NCBI RefSeq assembly: GCF_049446075.1
Contig: NZ_JBMSEB010000001.1
Span: forward strand, 310,001-374,000
From: Humibacter sp049446075
Lineage (GTDB): Bacteria; Actinomycetota; Actinomycetes; Actinomycetales; Microbacteriaceae
DNA length: 64,000 nucleotides
Reading direction: 5' to 3'
The translations under genes were made by a program, and so were the position numbers. The first letter of the stretch is position 1, and each line of letters begins with the position of its first letter. This document shows, piece after piece, positions 51,843 to 63,758 of this stretch. The notes under the pieces are model-generated. The model was given only the letters and a program-made list of their open reading frames with translations. It made no database searches and was not told the origin of the DNA.

Positions 51843-53992
51843 GCACGAGCGTGACCGACTATTCGAAGATCGACTTCTCCGACCTGCTGGCCTTCGCCGA
51901 CGACGAGGTCGTGACGCACAACCATGTGCACGACGTTCGCCTGGCGTCCGGAAAGGTCCTTGCCCTCGTCACGCTGGACAACGGCCGGGATCACACACGC
52001 CCCAACACCTTCGGTCCGGTAGGACTGCTCGAGCTCGGCAAGACATTCGACGACCTGAAGCAGCGCGCCGGCCGGGGCGAGATCCACGCGGTGGCCACGA
52101 CCGGCAAGCCCTTCATCCTCGCCGCAGGTGCCGACCTCTCGAAGGTCGCCGAGGTTCCGAGTCGTGACATCGCCAAGAAGCTCGCCCAGCTCGGCCATTT
52201 CGTGCTCAGCAAGCAAGCGACCTTCGGTGTGCCGAGCTTCGTGTTCATCAACGGCCTGGCCCTTGGCGGGGGGCTCGAGCTCCCGCTGAACGCCGACTAC
52301 CGCACGATCGACGCATCCGCCGCAGGTATCGCGCTGCCCGAAGTGTTCCTCGGACTCGTGCCCGGATGGGGCGGCACGTTCCTGCTCCCCAACCTGATCG
52401 GCATCGAGAACGCGCTCAAGGTGGTGATCGAGAACCCGCTGAAGCAGAACCGCATGTTGAAGGCCCAGGATGCCTTCCAGCTTGGCATCGCGGACCGCAT
52501 CTTCCCGCCGGTGAACTTCCTCGAGGACTCGATCAAGTTCGTGGACGGCGTGCTGAGTGGCACCGAGAAGGTCGATCGCAAGAACGCTCCGGGGAAGATC
52601 GAGCGGATGGCGAAGTGGGACATCGCGATCAAGATCGCGCGCGATCAGGTGGCGTCCAAGCTGGGCACGGTCCCGCTGTCTCCGTTCAAGGCGCTCGACC
52701 TGCTCAAGGCGGCGAAGGGCGGCGACAAGGAGGCGTGCTTCGCGCTCGAGGACGACGCCCTCGCTGACCTGATCGCGGGCGACCAGTTGCAGGCATCCAT
52801 CTATGCATTCAATCTCGTGCAGAAGCGGGCCAAGCGGCCGGCGGGCGCACCGGACAAGGAGCTCGCCAAGAAGGTGACCAAGGTCGGCGTGCTCGGCGCC
52901 GGGTACATGGCCAGCCAGTTCGCCCTGCTGTTCCTGCGCCGCCTGCAGGTGCCGGTGGTCATCACCGACATCGACCAGGAGCGCGTGGACAAGGGTGTCG
53001 GGCACATCAACGACGAGATCGACAGTCTCCTCGCGAAGGGTCGCATCGGATCTGACGAAGCGAACCGGCTCAGGGCTCTCATCCGCGGCACAACCGACAA
53101 GAGCGAATTCGCGGACTGCGACTGGGTGATCGAGGCGGTCTTCGAGGAACTCGGCGTGAAACAGGATGTCTTCGCCGAGATCGAGAGGATCGTCTCCCCC
53201 GAGGCGGTGCTCGCCACGAACACCTCCAGCCTGTCGGTGGACCGGATCGGCGCGAAGCTGGAGCATCCCGAGCGTCTGGTCGGATTCCACTTCTTCACAC
53301 CCGTGGCCGTCATGCCGCTCATCGAGGTGGTCAAAGCCCCCAAGACGGATGACGCCACCCTCTCGACCGCGATGGTCACCGCTGCCAAGCTGCGCAAGAA
53401 CGCCGTCATCACTGCCGACACGCCGGGCTTCGTGGTCAACCGTGTGCTCGCCAAACTGCTCGGCGAGGCGATGTACGCGGTGGACAACGGCACACCGTTC
53501 GAGACGGTCGACAAGGCGATCGCACCGCTCGGCCTTCCGATGGCTCCCTCCGTGCTGCTCGACCTCGTGGGGCTCCGGGTGGGCGCGCACGTGCTCGACA
53601 CACACCACGAGGCGTTCCCCGACCGCTTCTATCGCAGTGAGAACCTGCACAAGCTGGCGGACTACGGAAAGCTGCTCGACAAGGACGCCAAAGGCAACGT
53701 CAAGGGATTCGACAAGGGTGCACTCAAGGTGATCACCGTAGGAAGAAGCCCCATGACGGAGGAGCAGATCCTCGCGAGGGTTCAGGACGGGCTCGCCGAC
53801 GAGGTGCACAGGATGCTCGCGGACGACCACGTGGTCGCAGCGGCCGAGGACATCGACTTGTGCATGATCCTCGGCGCCGGCTTCCCGTTCCAGATGGGCG
53901 GACTGACGCCGTACCTGGATCGAGTCGGGGCGAGCGAGCGCGTGTTCGGCGACACGTTCCACCACCCTGTGATCAAGGGCGTAGGAGCTTAG
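51839..53992 (+). CDS. fadB: Enoyl-CoA hydratase / 3-hydroxyacyl-CoA dehydrogenase
   Basis: Two middle steps of beta-oxidation in one chain. It is 717 residues from GTG 51839 (overlaps fadA); GTG 51851 is an alternative four codons later. The crotonase domain is at about 20-310 with LALGGGLELPL and the catalytic Glu region EVFLGLVPGWGGT. The dehydrogenase Rossmann start is VGVLGAGYMASQFA near 350, with the catalytic His-Glu in GFHFFTPVAVMPLIEVV. The C-terminal dehydrogenase domain follows. A terminator hairpin lies 15 bases after the stop. Confidence 0.95.
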   Translation: MSTSVTDYSKIDFSDLLAFADDEVVTHNHVHDVRLASGKVLALVTLDNGRDHTRPNTFGPVGLLELGKTFDDLKQRAGRGEIHAVATTGKPFILAAGADLSKVAEVPSRDIAKKLAQLGHFVLSKQATFGVPSFVFINGLALGGGLELPLNADYRTIDASAAGIALPEVFLGLVPGWGGTFLLPNLIGIENALKVVIENPLKQNRMLKAQDAFQLGIADRIFPPVNFLEDSIKFVDGVLSGTEKVDRKNAPGKIERMAKWDIAIKIARDQVASKLGTVPLSPFKALDLLKAAKGGDKEACFALEDDALADLIAGDQLQASIYAFNLVQKRAKRPAGAPDKELAKKVTKVGVLGAGYMASQFALLFLRRLQVPVVITDIDQERVDKGVGHINDEIDSLLAKGRIGSDEANRLRALIRGTTDKSEFADCDWVIEAVFEELGVKQDVFAEIERIVSPEAVLATNTSSLSVDRIGAKLEHPERLVGFHFFTPVAVMPLIEVVKAPKTDDATLSTAMVTAAKLRKNAVITADTPGFVVNRVLAKLLGEAMYAVDNGTPFETVDKAIAPLGLPMAPSVLLDLVGLRVGAHVLDTHHEAFPDRFYRSENLHKLADYGKLLDKDAKGNVKGFDKGALKVITVGRSPMTEEQILARVQDGLADEVHRMLADDHVVAAAEDIDLCMILGAGFPFQMGGLTPYLDRVGASERVFGDTFHHPVIKGVGA

Positions 53993-54006
53993 GGATTCCG
54001 CACCGG

Positions 54007-54042
54007 AACGCGGGCTCCCGACTCATGTCGGGGGCCCGCGTT
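54007..54042 (+). terminator. Hairpin terminator after fadA-fadB
   Basis: Outer 9-bp stem AACGCGGGC / GCCCGCGTT, an internal mismatch and an inner CCGAC / GTCGG stem with a four-base loop. A short TT follows. The next gene starts 12 bases later, so its own promoter must overlap this hairpin. Confidence 0.85.
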
Positions 54043-54053
54043 AGCCTGCGCCG
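54042..54053 (+). promoter_or_regulatory. Leaderless-type promoter of the RibD/DHFR-like gene
   Basis: TAGCCT (54042-54047), then six bases and ATG 54054. The upstream hairpin leaves no room for a leader, which supports leaderless transcription. Confidence 0.5.
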
Positions 54054-54587
54054 ATGACACGGTTCAGGTACTACGTCGCTTCGAGTCTCGACGGGTTCAT
54101 CGCTGATCGTCACAATGCGATCGACTGGCTCACGGCCTTCGGCTTCGACGAATTCACGGCCGACTACGAGCGGTTCACGGCCGACGTTGGCGCGATCGTG
54201 ATGGGCTCGTCGACCTACGAATTCATCCTCGGCGAGGGCACCGAGGCGTACGGATACGACGTTCCCGCGTGGGTTCTTACGCACCGCGAGCTGCCTGTCG
54301 TGCCGGGCAAGGACATCCGTTTCTTCGCCGGCGACGTGGCGGAGATCGCCGACGAGCTCGTCTCCGTCGCAGGGTCGCGTGACGTCTGGCTGATGGGTGG
54401 CGGTGACGTCGTCGCGCAGTTCGCTCAATTGGGCAGGCTTGATGAACTCATCGTGACGGTCATGCCCGTTGTGCTGGGGGCCGGAGCACCGCTCCTGCCC
54501 GTCGAAGCCCAGCTCGACCTGCGGCTCACGGAGCGCAGCACCTTCCCCAGCGGGGCCGTCGGGCTGCGGTACGACGTGGTTCGGTGA
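54054..54587 (+). CDS. Dihydrofolate-reductase-family / RibD C-terminal-like reductase
   Basis: NADPH-dependent reductase fold of 177 residues. The N-terminal YYVASSLDGFIAD is the family signature, and LMGGGDVVAQFAQLGRLDELIVTVMPVVLGAG is the dinucleotide-binding end. It is one of the many stand-alone YyaP/YwjB-type proteins; it is unlikely to be the essential DHFR or the RibD enzyme, since folate and riboflavin genes are absent here. The substrate is unknown. ATG 54054 follows a terminator hairpin and has a leaderless-type -10 box. It is convergent with dxs. Confidence 0.87.
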   Translation: MTRFRYYVASSLDGFIADRHNAIDWLTAFGFDEFTADYERFTADVGAIVMGSSTYEFILGEGTEAYGYDVPAWVLTHRELPVVPGKDIRFFAGDVAEIADELVSVAGSRDVWLMGGGDVVAQFAQLGRLDELIVTVMPVVLGAGAPLLPVEAQLDLRLTERSTFPSGAVGLRYDVVR

Positions 54588-54596
54588 GCGACGAGC

Positions 54597-56543
54597 TCAG
54601 TCCTCTGCGCGCGCCACGATGGGCTGAGCGCCGGTGTCCCCGCTCACGCCGCGGGCATACGGCAGCTTCGATCCGAGCACCATGCCCATGACGTCGTGCG
54701 CGATGTGCTGCGGGGTCATGCCGGCACGTTCCATGATGTCGTTGCGCGCGCCGTGTTCCAGGAACTCGTCGGGCAGTCCCACCTCTGTCACTGCAGTGTC
54801 CACGCCCGCTTCACGCAGGTCCTGCCTGATGCGTGTGCCGACGCCGCCGACGCGCACACCGTCTTCGATGCACACGACGATGCGGTGTCCTGCCGAGAAC
54901 TCGATGACGCTCGCGGGAACGGGTACTACCCAGCGCGGATCGATGACGGAGCATCCGATTCCTTGCGCTGCCAGGCGCTCGGCCACCTCCAGCCCCGTCG
55001 AGGCCATCGCACCCACGGTGACGATGAGAACGTCACGTGCCTCGTCTTCGCGCAGCACGTCCACGCCGTCGGAGGTGCGCCGCACGGCTGTGATCGGTGC
55101 GGGAACTGACCCCTTCGGGTAGCGGACCACGGTCGGACCCGTCTGCACGGAGACGGCTTCACCGAGTTCTTCCCTCAGTCGCTCCCCGTCGCGGGGCGCC
55201 GCAATGCGGATGCCTGGCACGACCTGCAGGGTTGCGAGGTCCCAGATGCCGTGATGGCTGGGTCCGTCCGGCCCCGTGACCCCTGCACTGCTGAGCACGA
55301 ACGTGACGCCCGCCCTGTGCAGGCCGACGTCCATCAGAACCTGGTCGAACGCGCGATTCATGAACGTGGCGTAGAGCGCGACCACGGGGTGGAGCCCGCC
55401 GAACGCCATGCCCGCGGCGCTCGTCGCCGCGTGCTGTTCGGCAATGCCGACGTCGATGACCCTCGAGGGGAAGCGCTCGGCGAACCGGTGCAGGCCGACC
55501 GGCCTGAGCATGGCGGCGGTGATGCCGACGAGGCGGTCGTCCTTCTCAGCGAGCCGAACGATCTCGTCCGCGAACACGGACGGCCACGACACGCCGCTCA
55601 CGGGTTCGATCGGCTCCCCCGTCTCCGGATCGATGGGAGCGACGCTGTGGAACTGGTCTGCCACGTCGCGCAGCGCGGGCTCGTACCCGCGGCCCTTTTC
55701 GGTGATGGCGTGCACGATCACTGGGGCGTCGTAGTCCTTCGCCTGTTCCAGCGCCTCCGTGAGCGCGTCGAGGTCGTGTCCCTGTACCGGGCCGATGTAC
55801 TTGATATCAAGGTTGGAGTACAGCGCCTCGTTGTTGGTGAAGCGGGACAGGAACCCGTGGACGCCGCCGCGGATGCCTCGATAGACGGCTCGGCCTGGCG
55901 CACCGAGCTTGTCGAATGCGGCGCGGCTCGTCAGGTAGAGGTTCTTGTACCCCCGACGGGTGCGCACACTGTTGAGGAAGCGCGCCATGCCGCCGATCGT
56001 GGGCGCATACGATCGCCCATTGTCGTTCACCACGATGATGAGGCGACGGTCGTTGTCGTCGCTGATGTTGTTCAGCGCCTCCCACGTCATGCCGCCCGTG
56101 AGCGCGCCGTCGCCGACCACGGCTATGACGTACCGTTCCCGCTGCCCCGTCATCGTGAAAGCTCTTGAGATGCCGTCTGCCCAGGAGAGCGAACTGGACG
56201 CATGGGACGACTCGACGATGTCGTGCTCCGACTCCGCGCGCTGCGGGTAGCCCGCGAGTCCGCCGGTCTGCCGCAGCGTCGAGAAGTCCTGCCTGCCGGT
56301 CAGGAGCTTGTGCACGTACGCCTGGTGTCCGGTGTCGAAGACGATGGCGTCGTGCGGCGAGTGGAACACCCGGTGAAGAGCGATCGTCAGCTCCACCACA
56401 CCGAGGTTCGGCCCGAGATGCCCACCCGTCTTGGCGACGTTGGAGACGAGGAACTCGCGCACCTCGGCCGCCAGTTGCTCGAGCTGTTCCTTCGAGAGAG
56501 CGTCGAGGTCGCGGGGGCCCCGGATCGTCTCGAGAAGGGTCAT
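54597..56543 (-). CDS. dxs: 1-deoxy-D-xylulose-5-phosphate synthase
   Basis: Joins pyruvate and glyceraldehyde 3-phosphate with thiamine diphosphate; it is the first step of the MEP isoprenoid pathway. It is 648 residues from ATG 56543, which has AAAGG upstream; an extra 13 residues upstream were not used. The ThDP motif is GDGALTGGMTWEALNNI. The second domain has GIAEQHAATSAAG and SHHGIWDLA, and the transketolase C domain has WVVPVP. The neighbourhood of rnd on one side and acn on the other is standard for actinobacteria. Confidence 0.97.
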   Translation of the reverse strand: MTLLETIRGPRDLDALSKEQLEQLAAEVREFLVSNVAKTGGHLGPNLGVVELTIALHRVFHSPHDAIVFDTGHQAYVHKLLTGRQDFSTLRQTGGLAGYPQRAESEHDIVESSHASSSLSWADGISRAFTMTGQRERYVIAVVGDGALTGGMTWEALNNISDDNDRRLIIVVNDNGRSYAPTIGGMARFLNSVRTRRGYKNLYLTSRAAFDKLGAPGRAVYRGIRGGVHGFLSRFTNNEALYSNLDIKYIGPVQGHDLDALTEALEQAKDYDAPVIVHAITEKGRGYEPALRDVADQFHSVAPIDPETGEPIEPVSGVSWPSVFADEIVRLAEKDDRLVGITAAMLRPVGLHRFAERFPSRVIDVGIAEQHAATSAAGMAFGGLHPVVALYATFMNRAFDQVLMDVGLHRAGVTFVLSSAGVTGPDGPSHHGIWDLATLQVVPGIRIAAPRDGERLREELGEAVSVQTGPTVVRYPKGSVPAPITAVRRTSDGVDVLREDEARDVLIVTVGAMASTGLEVAERLAAQGIGCSVIDPRWVVPVPASVIEFSAGHRIVVCIEDGVRVGGVGTRIRQDLREAGVDTAVTEVGLPDEFLEHGARNDIMERAGMTPQHIAHDVMGMVLGSKLPYARGVSGDTGAQPIVARAED

Positions 56544-56637
56544 GCGGACCGCCTTTCGTTCCTGACCCACGAGTCTACGCAACGCGACATCCGGGCATCC
56601 GGATGCCTGGGCAACCCCTCAGAGCGTGGCGGTGCGT

Positions 56638-56678
56638 GGCTCGTGTGCCCGGGATCCACGATCTCCGGCACACGAGCC
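56638..56678 (-). terminator. Hairpin terminator after aconitase
   Basis: Perfect 12-bp stem GGCTCGTGTGCC / GGCACACGAGCC with a 17-base loop, 23 bases after the aconitase stop and before dxs. No T run. It probably separates acn from dxs. Confidence 0.8.
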
Positions 56679-56700
56679 GCCATGCCGCGCTGTGCGGCCG

Positions 56701-59544
<2,844 letters not shown>

Positions 59545-59676
59545 GCTGCCCTCTCCTTCGTCGGCACCGGGAGCGAGACGTCCCGTCTGATGTCCATTCT
59601 GCTGACCGGCCCCATAATCGCTCCAGCAAGGCGGGCCTTACCGAAGGAGTTCGACGGGCGTCCCGAACGAACGAAT

Positions 59677-59696
59677 TTATCTTGATGTCGAGATAA
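59677..59696 (-). promoter_or_regulatory. 20-bp palindromic operator in the acn promoter region
   Basis: Inverted repeat TTATCTTGA-TG-TCGAGATAA with only a T/C mismatch in each arm. Size and symmetry suit a dimeric winged-helix repressor such as a MarR-type protein. It overlaps a possible acn -10 (GATAAA). It is the only AT-rich palindrome in this 214-bp gap. The cognate regulator is unknown. Confidence 0.65.
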
Positions 59697-59758
59697 CTCT
59701 AACACCACGAAAGCCGGCTCGGACTGGTTCCGAGGACGTCGCCGGTCCCCTGCGCGAC

Positions 59759-60589
59759 TCATGCAGCCGATGCGGCATCCGCCTTCTTCTGCGGGTAGAC
59801 GGCGCGGGCGACGAGCCAGGACACCAGAACCAGCGAAGCGTAGAGCGGAACGCCCATCAGGAGCTTGGTGAAGCCGAGGGCGACCGTCGCACCAGTGAAG
59901 TAGAGCGGCAACTGCACCGCGAGCCGGGCCGCGAAGAGGGCGAACCAGCACGCCGACAGCACCTGCATCACGCGCAGCTTCGGCCGGCTGGAACGCCAGG
60001 CGATGCCGTCTCCCATGAGGTAACCGATCACCAGGCCGAGCAACGGCCAGCGAACCAGGATCGACACCAGGACGACGAGTCCGTAGGCGCCGTCGATCAG
60101 GAACCCGAGTATGAAGTTGTTCGCGGCGTTGCCTGTGACGATGGCGAGAATGGCGGATGCCCCGACGCCGATGAGGCCGGCGACGGCCTGAACGATCTGG
60201 GTTTTCGTGACGACGCGGATGAGCGTGAAGATCAGCGCCACGAGCACAGACGCGCCAAGCGAGAGCGGCATGGCCCATTGCTGCGCCCACGGATGATGGA
60301 TGCTCGTCAGCACGGTGAACGGGACGAGGAAGACGAGGCCGGGAAGGACGGTTTCGCACAGGCCACGCAGCCCGCCCATCGCGTCGAACAGCGCGCGGCC
60401 GGTGGGAGCGTCGCCAGAGGCGATCGCCCCTAACCCCGATGCGCTTGCCGCCTCGGCGATCGACTTCGCTATGGCAGGTGCTGAGGCGTCAGTCTGCGGT
60501 GCCTGGCTGCTCGTTTCGGCTTCGTCGTCGCTTGCGGTCTGATCGCCCGAGCGAGCGGTGGCCGGCCGTGAATCTTTCTCGTTCGTCAC
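59759..60589 (-). CDS. DUF3159 membrane protein
   Basis: 276 residues. Residues 1-60 are Ser/Ala/Thr-rich, acidic and probably disordered. Residues about 68-265 hold five or six membrane helices, including LCETVLPGLVFLVPFTVLT, LIGVGASAILAIVTG and LLGLVIGYLMGDGIAW. DUF3159 members occur only in actinobacteria and have no known function. The start is GTG 60589, overlapping the DUF3710 stop by four bases. It lies in the standard dut-DUF3710-DUF3159 run, next to acn. Confidence 0.9.
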   Translation of the reverse strand: MTNEKDSRPATARSGDQTASDDEAETSSQAPQTDASAPAIAKSIAEAASASGLGAIASGDAPTGRALFDAMGGLRGLCETVLPGLVFLVPFTVLTSIHHPWAQQWAMPLSLGASVLVALIFTLIRVVTKTQIVQAVAGLIGVGASAILAIVTGNAANNFILGFLIDGAYGLVVLVSILVRWPLLGLVIGYLMGDGIAWRSSRPKLRVMQVLSACWFALFAARLAVQLPLYFTGATVALGFTKLLMGVPLYASLVLVSWLVARAVYPQKKADAASAA

Positions 60590-61188
60590 GTGTCGCTCGG
60601 CGTCGCGGGCATCCGCAGTGGAATCAGGTCGCGCGGCGGCATGGGCTGATTGCCGCGGACCACGACGATGCTGCGGAACAGTTCCTCAATGTCGGCGGCG
60701 GCAGCGGGGTCGATGGCGGCGTCGCCGGCGATCACGCCGCGGAGGAACCACCTGGGCCCGTCCACGCCGATGAATCGCGCGATACGGGTCTCGCCAGGCA
60801 CTCCCGGCTGGGCAACGGGTATCTCGGCGATGAGTTCGGGACCGAAGACGCCGTCACGCTCGCTGGTCCGTCCGCCCTGGCGCTGGATCTGATCAGCGAT
60901 CTGCTCGCGGATCTCGTGCCAGAGTCCGCTCGAGCGCGGCGCGGCGAACGGCTGGACCTGGAGCGTGGATCCGGCGTAGTCGAGTCCTACAGCCACGACG
61001 CGCTGCGTCTCCTCTTCGACCTCGAGTCGCAGTTGCAGGCCGTCGCGTGGAAGCACCTTCACGCCACCGAGATCGATGTAGGGGCGAACCGGGTTGGCCT
61101 CGCTGTCGTCGAACGGACCCTCGGTCTCGCGATCCTCCGGAGCCGACTTCTCCCACTCGTCGGGTGCGATGTCGCCTGTGTCGCTCAC
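60586..61188 (-). CDS. DUF3710 domain protein
   Basis: Cytoplasmic protein of 200 residues from GTG 61188, which has AGGAGAG before it and overlaps the dut stop (GTGA). The N terminus is acidic and the core has YIDLGGVKVLPRDGLQLRLEVEE and SGLWHEIREQIADQIQRQGG, typical of the family. No catalytic motif is evident and no function is known. The tight overlaps with dut and DUF3159 mean the three are translated together. Confidence 0.9.
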   Translation of the reverse strand: MSDTGDIAPDEWEKSAPEDRETEGPFDDSEANPVRPYIDLGGVKVLPRDGLQLRLEVEEETQRVVAVGLDYAGSTLQVQPFAAPRSSGLWHEIREQIADQIQRQGGRTSERDGVFGPELIAEIPVAQPGVPGETRIARFIGVDGPRWFLRGVIAGDAAIDPAAAADIEELFRSIVVVRGNQPMPPRDLIPLRMPATPSDT

Positions 61189-61661
61189 GCGTTCTCTCCT
61201 GACTGAACTGGTGTGTGTGGGGTTGAGGCCGTGTACCCCGTCGACCCGAAGCCGTTCGCGCCGCGCACGCTCTCCGGCAACGCCTCCGTCTGGACGAACC
61301 GCGCCCTGACGACCGGCAGCACGACGAGTTGCGCTATGCGGTCGCCCGAGGCGATCGTGTAGGCGGCGCGGGCATCCGTGTTCAGCAGGGTGACTCGGAT
61401 CTCGCCCCGGTAGCCGGCATCCACGGTTCCGGGGGCGTTCACGACCGTGATCCCGTGCTTGGCGGCGAGGCCGCTGCGAGGCACCACGAAGGCGGCGTAT
61501 CCCTCGGGCAGTGCGATGGCCACCCCTGTGCCTACCGTCGCCCGCTCTCCCGGCTCGAGAGTCACGGCATCCGTCGAGCAAAGGTCGGCACCGGCGTCGT
61601 CGTGGTGCGCGTACCTGGGCGGCTCGAGCGCCGTGGTCAGCACGTCGACGGATTGGATCAC
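61185..61661 (-). CDS. dut: dUTP diphosphatase
   Basis: Hydrolyses dUTP to dUMP, keeping uracil out of DNA and providing the dTMP precursor. The 158-residue trimeric enzyme shows all five motifs: DAGADL, PRSGLAAKHGITV, NAPGTVDAGYRGEIRV, SGDRIAQLVV, and the C-terminal RGANGFGSTG. The start is GTG 61661, divergent from the DUF3093 gene with 38 bases between. It is the first gene of the dut-DUF3710-DUF3159 operon. Confidence 0.97.
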   Translation of the reverse strand: MIQSVDVLTTALEPPRYAHHDDAGADLCSTDAVTLEPGERATVGTGVAIALPEGYAAFVVPRSGLAAKHGITVVNAPGTVDAGYRGEIRVTLLNTDARAAYTIASGDRIAQLVVLPVVRARFVQTEALPESVRGANGFGSTGYTASTPHTPVQSGENA

Positions 61662-61699
61662 GTGTCGAGGGTAGTGCAGAACTCTGGTCGAATAGACCC

Positions 61700-62167
61700 A
61701 TGACCGTGTACCGAGAGCGGCTGTGGGCCGCCCCCTGGCTGTTCGTTGCGACTGCCCTCGTGATCCCCGCCTGCATCATCGTCTTCGCACCGATCAACAT
61801 GTCGGTGGGGATCGTCTCAGCCGTCGTGATCTACGCGGCGTGCGTCGTCGGGCTGATCGTCGGATCGCCGACCATCGAGGTCACGGCCGACGAGTTCCTC
61901 GCGGGCAAGGCGCACATCGAACGCAGGTATCTGGGGCTCGCCGAGGGATTCGACGGCACCGAGGCGAGTTTGCAGCGCGGTCGATTGCTCGATGCCAGAG
62001 CGTGGCTGCTCATCCGCGGTTGGGTGGGCGGCGTGGTACGCGTGGTGGTCCTCGACGAGGATGACCCGGCGCCGTACTGGCTGGTGTCGACGCGGCATCC
62101 GAGCGAACTCGCCCGCGCATTGAACGACAGAGCCGGCGACACGATGCCGCCGGCTCCTCATTCCTGA
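61700..62167 (+). CDS. DUF3093 membrane protein
   Basis: 155 residues with two membrane helices at about 9-27 (WLFVATALVIPACIIVF) and 33-52. The rest is a cytoplasmic beta-rich part (SPTIEVTADEFLAGKAHIERRYLG) and the RPHPS-like ending YWLVSTRHPSELARAL, characteristic of DUF3093. It has no known function. It is always found next to dut in actinobacteria. ATG 61700 has no clear ribosome site. It is convergent with the DUF4193 gene, seven bases away. Confidence 0.9.
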   Translation: MTVYRERLWAAPWLFVATALVIPACIIVFAPINMSVGIVSAVVIYAACVVGLIVGSPTIEVTADEFLAGKAHIERRYLGLAEGFDGTEASLQRGRLLDARAWLLIRGWVGGVVRVVVLDEDDPAPYWLVSTRHPSELARALNDRAGDTMPPAPHS

Positions 62168-62174
62168 AACGACG

Positions 62175-62468
62175 TCAGGCTGCGCACTCCACGCAGATCG
62201 GCCCGAGCTTCGTCTCGTGATCGATCTGTGAACGGTGCTTCACCAGGAAGCAGTTCACGCACGTGAACTCGTCGGCCTGCGGAGGCAGGACGACCACGTC
62301 GAGGTCGATATCGGAGAGGTCCGCGCCTGGCAGCTCGAATCCACCTGGGTTGTCGGCATCATCGACGTCGACCACCCCGGACATCTTGTCGGGTACCCGC
62401 TCTTTGAGGGCCTCGATCGACTCGGAGTCGTCGTCGGTCTTCCGCGGCGCGTCGTAATCGGTTGCCAT
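62175..62468 (-). CDS. DUF4193 zinc-ribbon-like protein
   Basis: 97 residues, acidic. The four Cys at 70, 73, 92 and 95 (CVNC and CVEC) form a likely zinc ribbon, and the ...FLVKHRSQ segment between them is conserved. The remaining part is Asp-rich (VVDVDDADNPGGFELPGADLSD). The family is actinobacterial and of unknown role. ATG 62468 has GGATGGGA upstream. It lies between DUF3093 and sepH, as in related genomes. The longer frame upstream is not used because it lacks a start signal. Confidence 0.9.
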   Translation of the reverse strand: MATDYDAPRKTDDDSESIEALKERVPDKMSGVVDVDDADNPGGFELPGADLSDIDLDVVVLPPQADEFTCVNCFLVKHRSQIDHETKLGPICVECAA

Positions 62469-62680
62469 TCCCATCCACTTCTCGTTGAGCTGTGCCGAAG
62501 AAATCGGCGGGCATAGTTTGCACCAGGAGTCCCTGAATAGCAAACAAGCCGCTTCGACTTCTTCAGCCTTCTGACCAGCGCTCCCATCAACTGACGGCGC
62601 GCCCCGGTTATTCCCGGGATATCGGCATGTCTCATGGCAGGGTTGGGACGAACGCAACGAGGTCGAAAGAGGCGTTTCGC

Positions 62681-63724
62681 ATGCAGGATTTGAAAGTCAT
62701 CGGCGTCGAGAACGGCGCACTGCTCGCCGCAAATGACAGCGGTGAGAAATTCCGCATCGCCATCGACGAGATGCTGCAGTCGAGGCTGCGCCAGCTCAAG
62801 CCCGACCCGGTCACCGGGCCGAAGGTGTCGCCGCGGGAGATCCAGGCACACATTCGCTCTGGTCTCTCGGCGGAGGAGGTGGCGTCGCTCACCGGCGCCG
62901 CCATCGGATACGTCGAACGTTTCGAGGGGCCGATCATCGCCGAGCGCGATCACATCGTCGCCTCGGCACTCGCCGTTCCGGTGCGAACGGGAGCCGACAT
63001 CGACCCGCTGAGCGAGGGCGACACCTTCGGGTCGGTCATCCGCGACCGCCTGGCGGCGCTCGGCGCTTCCGGCGAGCGGTGGACCAGCTGGAAGGAACCG
63101 GAGGGCGGCTGGATCGTCAAGCTCACGTTCACGACCGACGAGGTCGAGCACGACGCACGCTGGACGTTCGAACCGCGCAAGCTCGCGCTCGCTCCGTCGA
63201 ATGCCGACGCTCACACGCTGTCGCAACAGGGCGAGTTGCAGACGGGCCTCATCCCGCGGCTGCGCGCCGTCTCCCCCGTGCTGCCCGTGCCGGACGAATC
63301 GCGCTTCGACAGCGGCGCATTCGCCGTCGACGATGTCAACGCGACGGCCCCACGGCCGGAATCGCCTCTGAGCCGCGCTCCCCAGAATGCGAACAACGCC
63401 GTCACCATCCAAGCCATCAAGCGGGCGGATGACGAAGAGCCACGCGACGTGCACCAGACCGCCGACCTGCTGGAGGCTCTGCGCAAGCGTCGCGGGGAGC
63501 GCGAGGCGGCGGGCTTGCGGGACTCTCAGCCTCAGGCCGTCGACGTGCCTCTCGACACATTCGACACGCCTGACGTTCAAGGATCCGCCCAGCCGCCGAT
63601 GATGTCTTCGTCGTCCGATCGTTCGGGAACCGGACCGGTGCGCGGCATGAAACGGGGCCGCAAGTCGATGCCCAGCTGGGACGAGATCGTGTTCGGCGCA
63701 CGTACGGACGACGATCTGGCCTGA
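62681..63724 (+). CDS. sepH: Septation protein SepH (DUF3071)
   Basis: In Streptomyces and mycobacteria SepH binds FtsZ and helps Z-ring assembly. From ATG 62681 it is 347 residues, with AAAGAGG upstream. The N-terminal DUF3071 domain runs to about residue 170 (MQDLKVIGVENGALLAAND, VSPREIQAHIRSGLSAEEVASLTG with a helix-turn-helix-like part). A long, probably disordered Pro/Asp/Arg region follows. The conserved end MPSWDEIVFGAR is intact. It is alone on its strand, between DUF4193 and a phosphatase-family gene. Confidence 0.93.
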   Translation: MQDLKVIGVENGALLAANDSGEKFRIAIDEMLQSRLRQLKPDPVTGPKVSPREIQAHIRSGLSAEEVASLTGAAIGYVERFEGPIIAERDHIVASALAVPVRTGADIDPLSEGDTFGSVIRDRLAALGASGERWTSWKEPEGGWIVKLTFTTDEVEHDARWTFEPRKLALAPSNADAHTLSQQGELQTGLIPRLRAVSPVLPVPDESRFDSGAFAVDDVNATAPRPESPLSRAPQNANNAVTIQAIKRADDEEPRDVHQTADLLEALRKRRGEREAAGLRDSQPQAVDVPLDTFDTPDVQGSAQPPMMSSSSDRSGTGPVRGMKRGRKSMPSWDEIVFGARTDDDLA

Positions 63725-63758
63725 CAAGGCGTTCCGCGAAGCCGCCCGCGCTTTGGCG

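Noticed and set aside
51122..53965. 947-residue minus-strand frame opposite fadA-fadB
   Set aside because: It is antisense to two genes with all catalytic residues in place and looks like low-complexity shadow coding.
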